Source: Acidimicrobiaceae bacterium | Lineage (GTDB): Bacteria > Actinomycetota > Acidimicrobiia > Acidimicrobiales > Acidimicrobiaceae | Assembly: GCA_013044415.1 (NCBI GenBank) | Contig: JABEUO010000198.1 | Coordinates: forward strand, 1-6,294 | Length of the DNA stretch: 6,294 bases | Direction of reading: 5' to 3' | Shown: positions 6,259-6,294 of the stretch, piece after piece | Layout of the letters: the number at the start of each line of letters is the position of its first letter | Position numbering within the stretch: position 1 is the stretch's first letter | Position numbers and translations under genes: made by a program | Notes under the pieces: generated by a model | Told to the model about the DNA's origin: nothing | The model's database searches: none | What the model saw: only the letters and a program-made list of their open reading frames with translations

Positions 6259-6294
6259 TCGGTGACCAATCCGTGGCAGCGGCAATCTTGCTGC

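Noticed and set aside
6030..6294. Minus-strand open frame running in from the right window edge
   Set aside because: It overlaps the small plus-strand ORF, has only a TTG start inside the window, and no motif or regular helix pattern. It remains possible that it is the C-terminus of an outside gene, but the plus-strand product looks more natural.

Overview
The window looks like a chromosomal segment of a moderate-GC actinobacterium. The protein families and gene order (a very large family 2 glycosyltransferase fused to a membrane domain, then a DUF5719-like secreted beta protein, then an F420-dependent luciferase-like oxidoreductase) are actinobacterial. By eye the GC content is only a little above half, which would suit an acidophilic Acidimicrobiia lineage (Ferrimicrobium/Acidithrix-like) better than high-GC actinomycetes. 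The family calls rest on motifs and architecture; the taxon is inference.

Layout. Almost all of the window is one leftward cluster of three genes on the minus strand, separated by only 39 and 38 bases, so probably one transcript. First (5900 to 2796) is a 1034-residue protein: an N-terminal cytoplasmic GT2 glycosyltransferase joined to a polytopic membrane part with about a dozen helices and one extracytoplasmic domain. Next (2756 to 1206) is a membrane-anchored, exported protein made of four related beta-rich units. Last (1167 to 202) is a luciferase-like monooxygenase-fold oxidoreductase expected to use coenzyme F420. Just past its stop codon lie three perfectly phased copies of a 14-base direct repeat (146 to 187). 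Positions 1 to 145 hold no gene that can be assigned with confidence.

At the right end, positions 5901 to 6069 form an intergenic region, followed by a small rightward ORF (6070 to 6258, 62 aa). It has no Shine-Dalgarno sequence, but a TAGTAT -10-like hexamer sits exactly where a leaderless transcript would need it.

How the genes may work together: the first two proteins suggest a cell-envelope step in which an activated sugar is used on the cytoplasmic face and the product is handled or displayed outside by the membrane domain and the repeat protein. In many actinobacteria, as I recall, similar GT2/DUF5719 pairs sit near WhiB, mannose-phosphate and F420-biosynthesis (cofD/cofE) genes, so an F420-dependent enzyme here is in keeping with that neighbourhood. 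Nothing in the window identifies the glycan or the oxidoreductase substrate. I found no RNA genes, CRISPR arrays, insertion sequences or clear rho-independent terminators.
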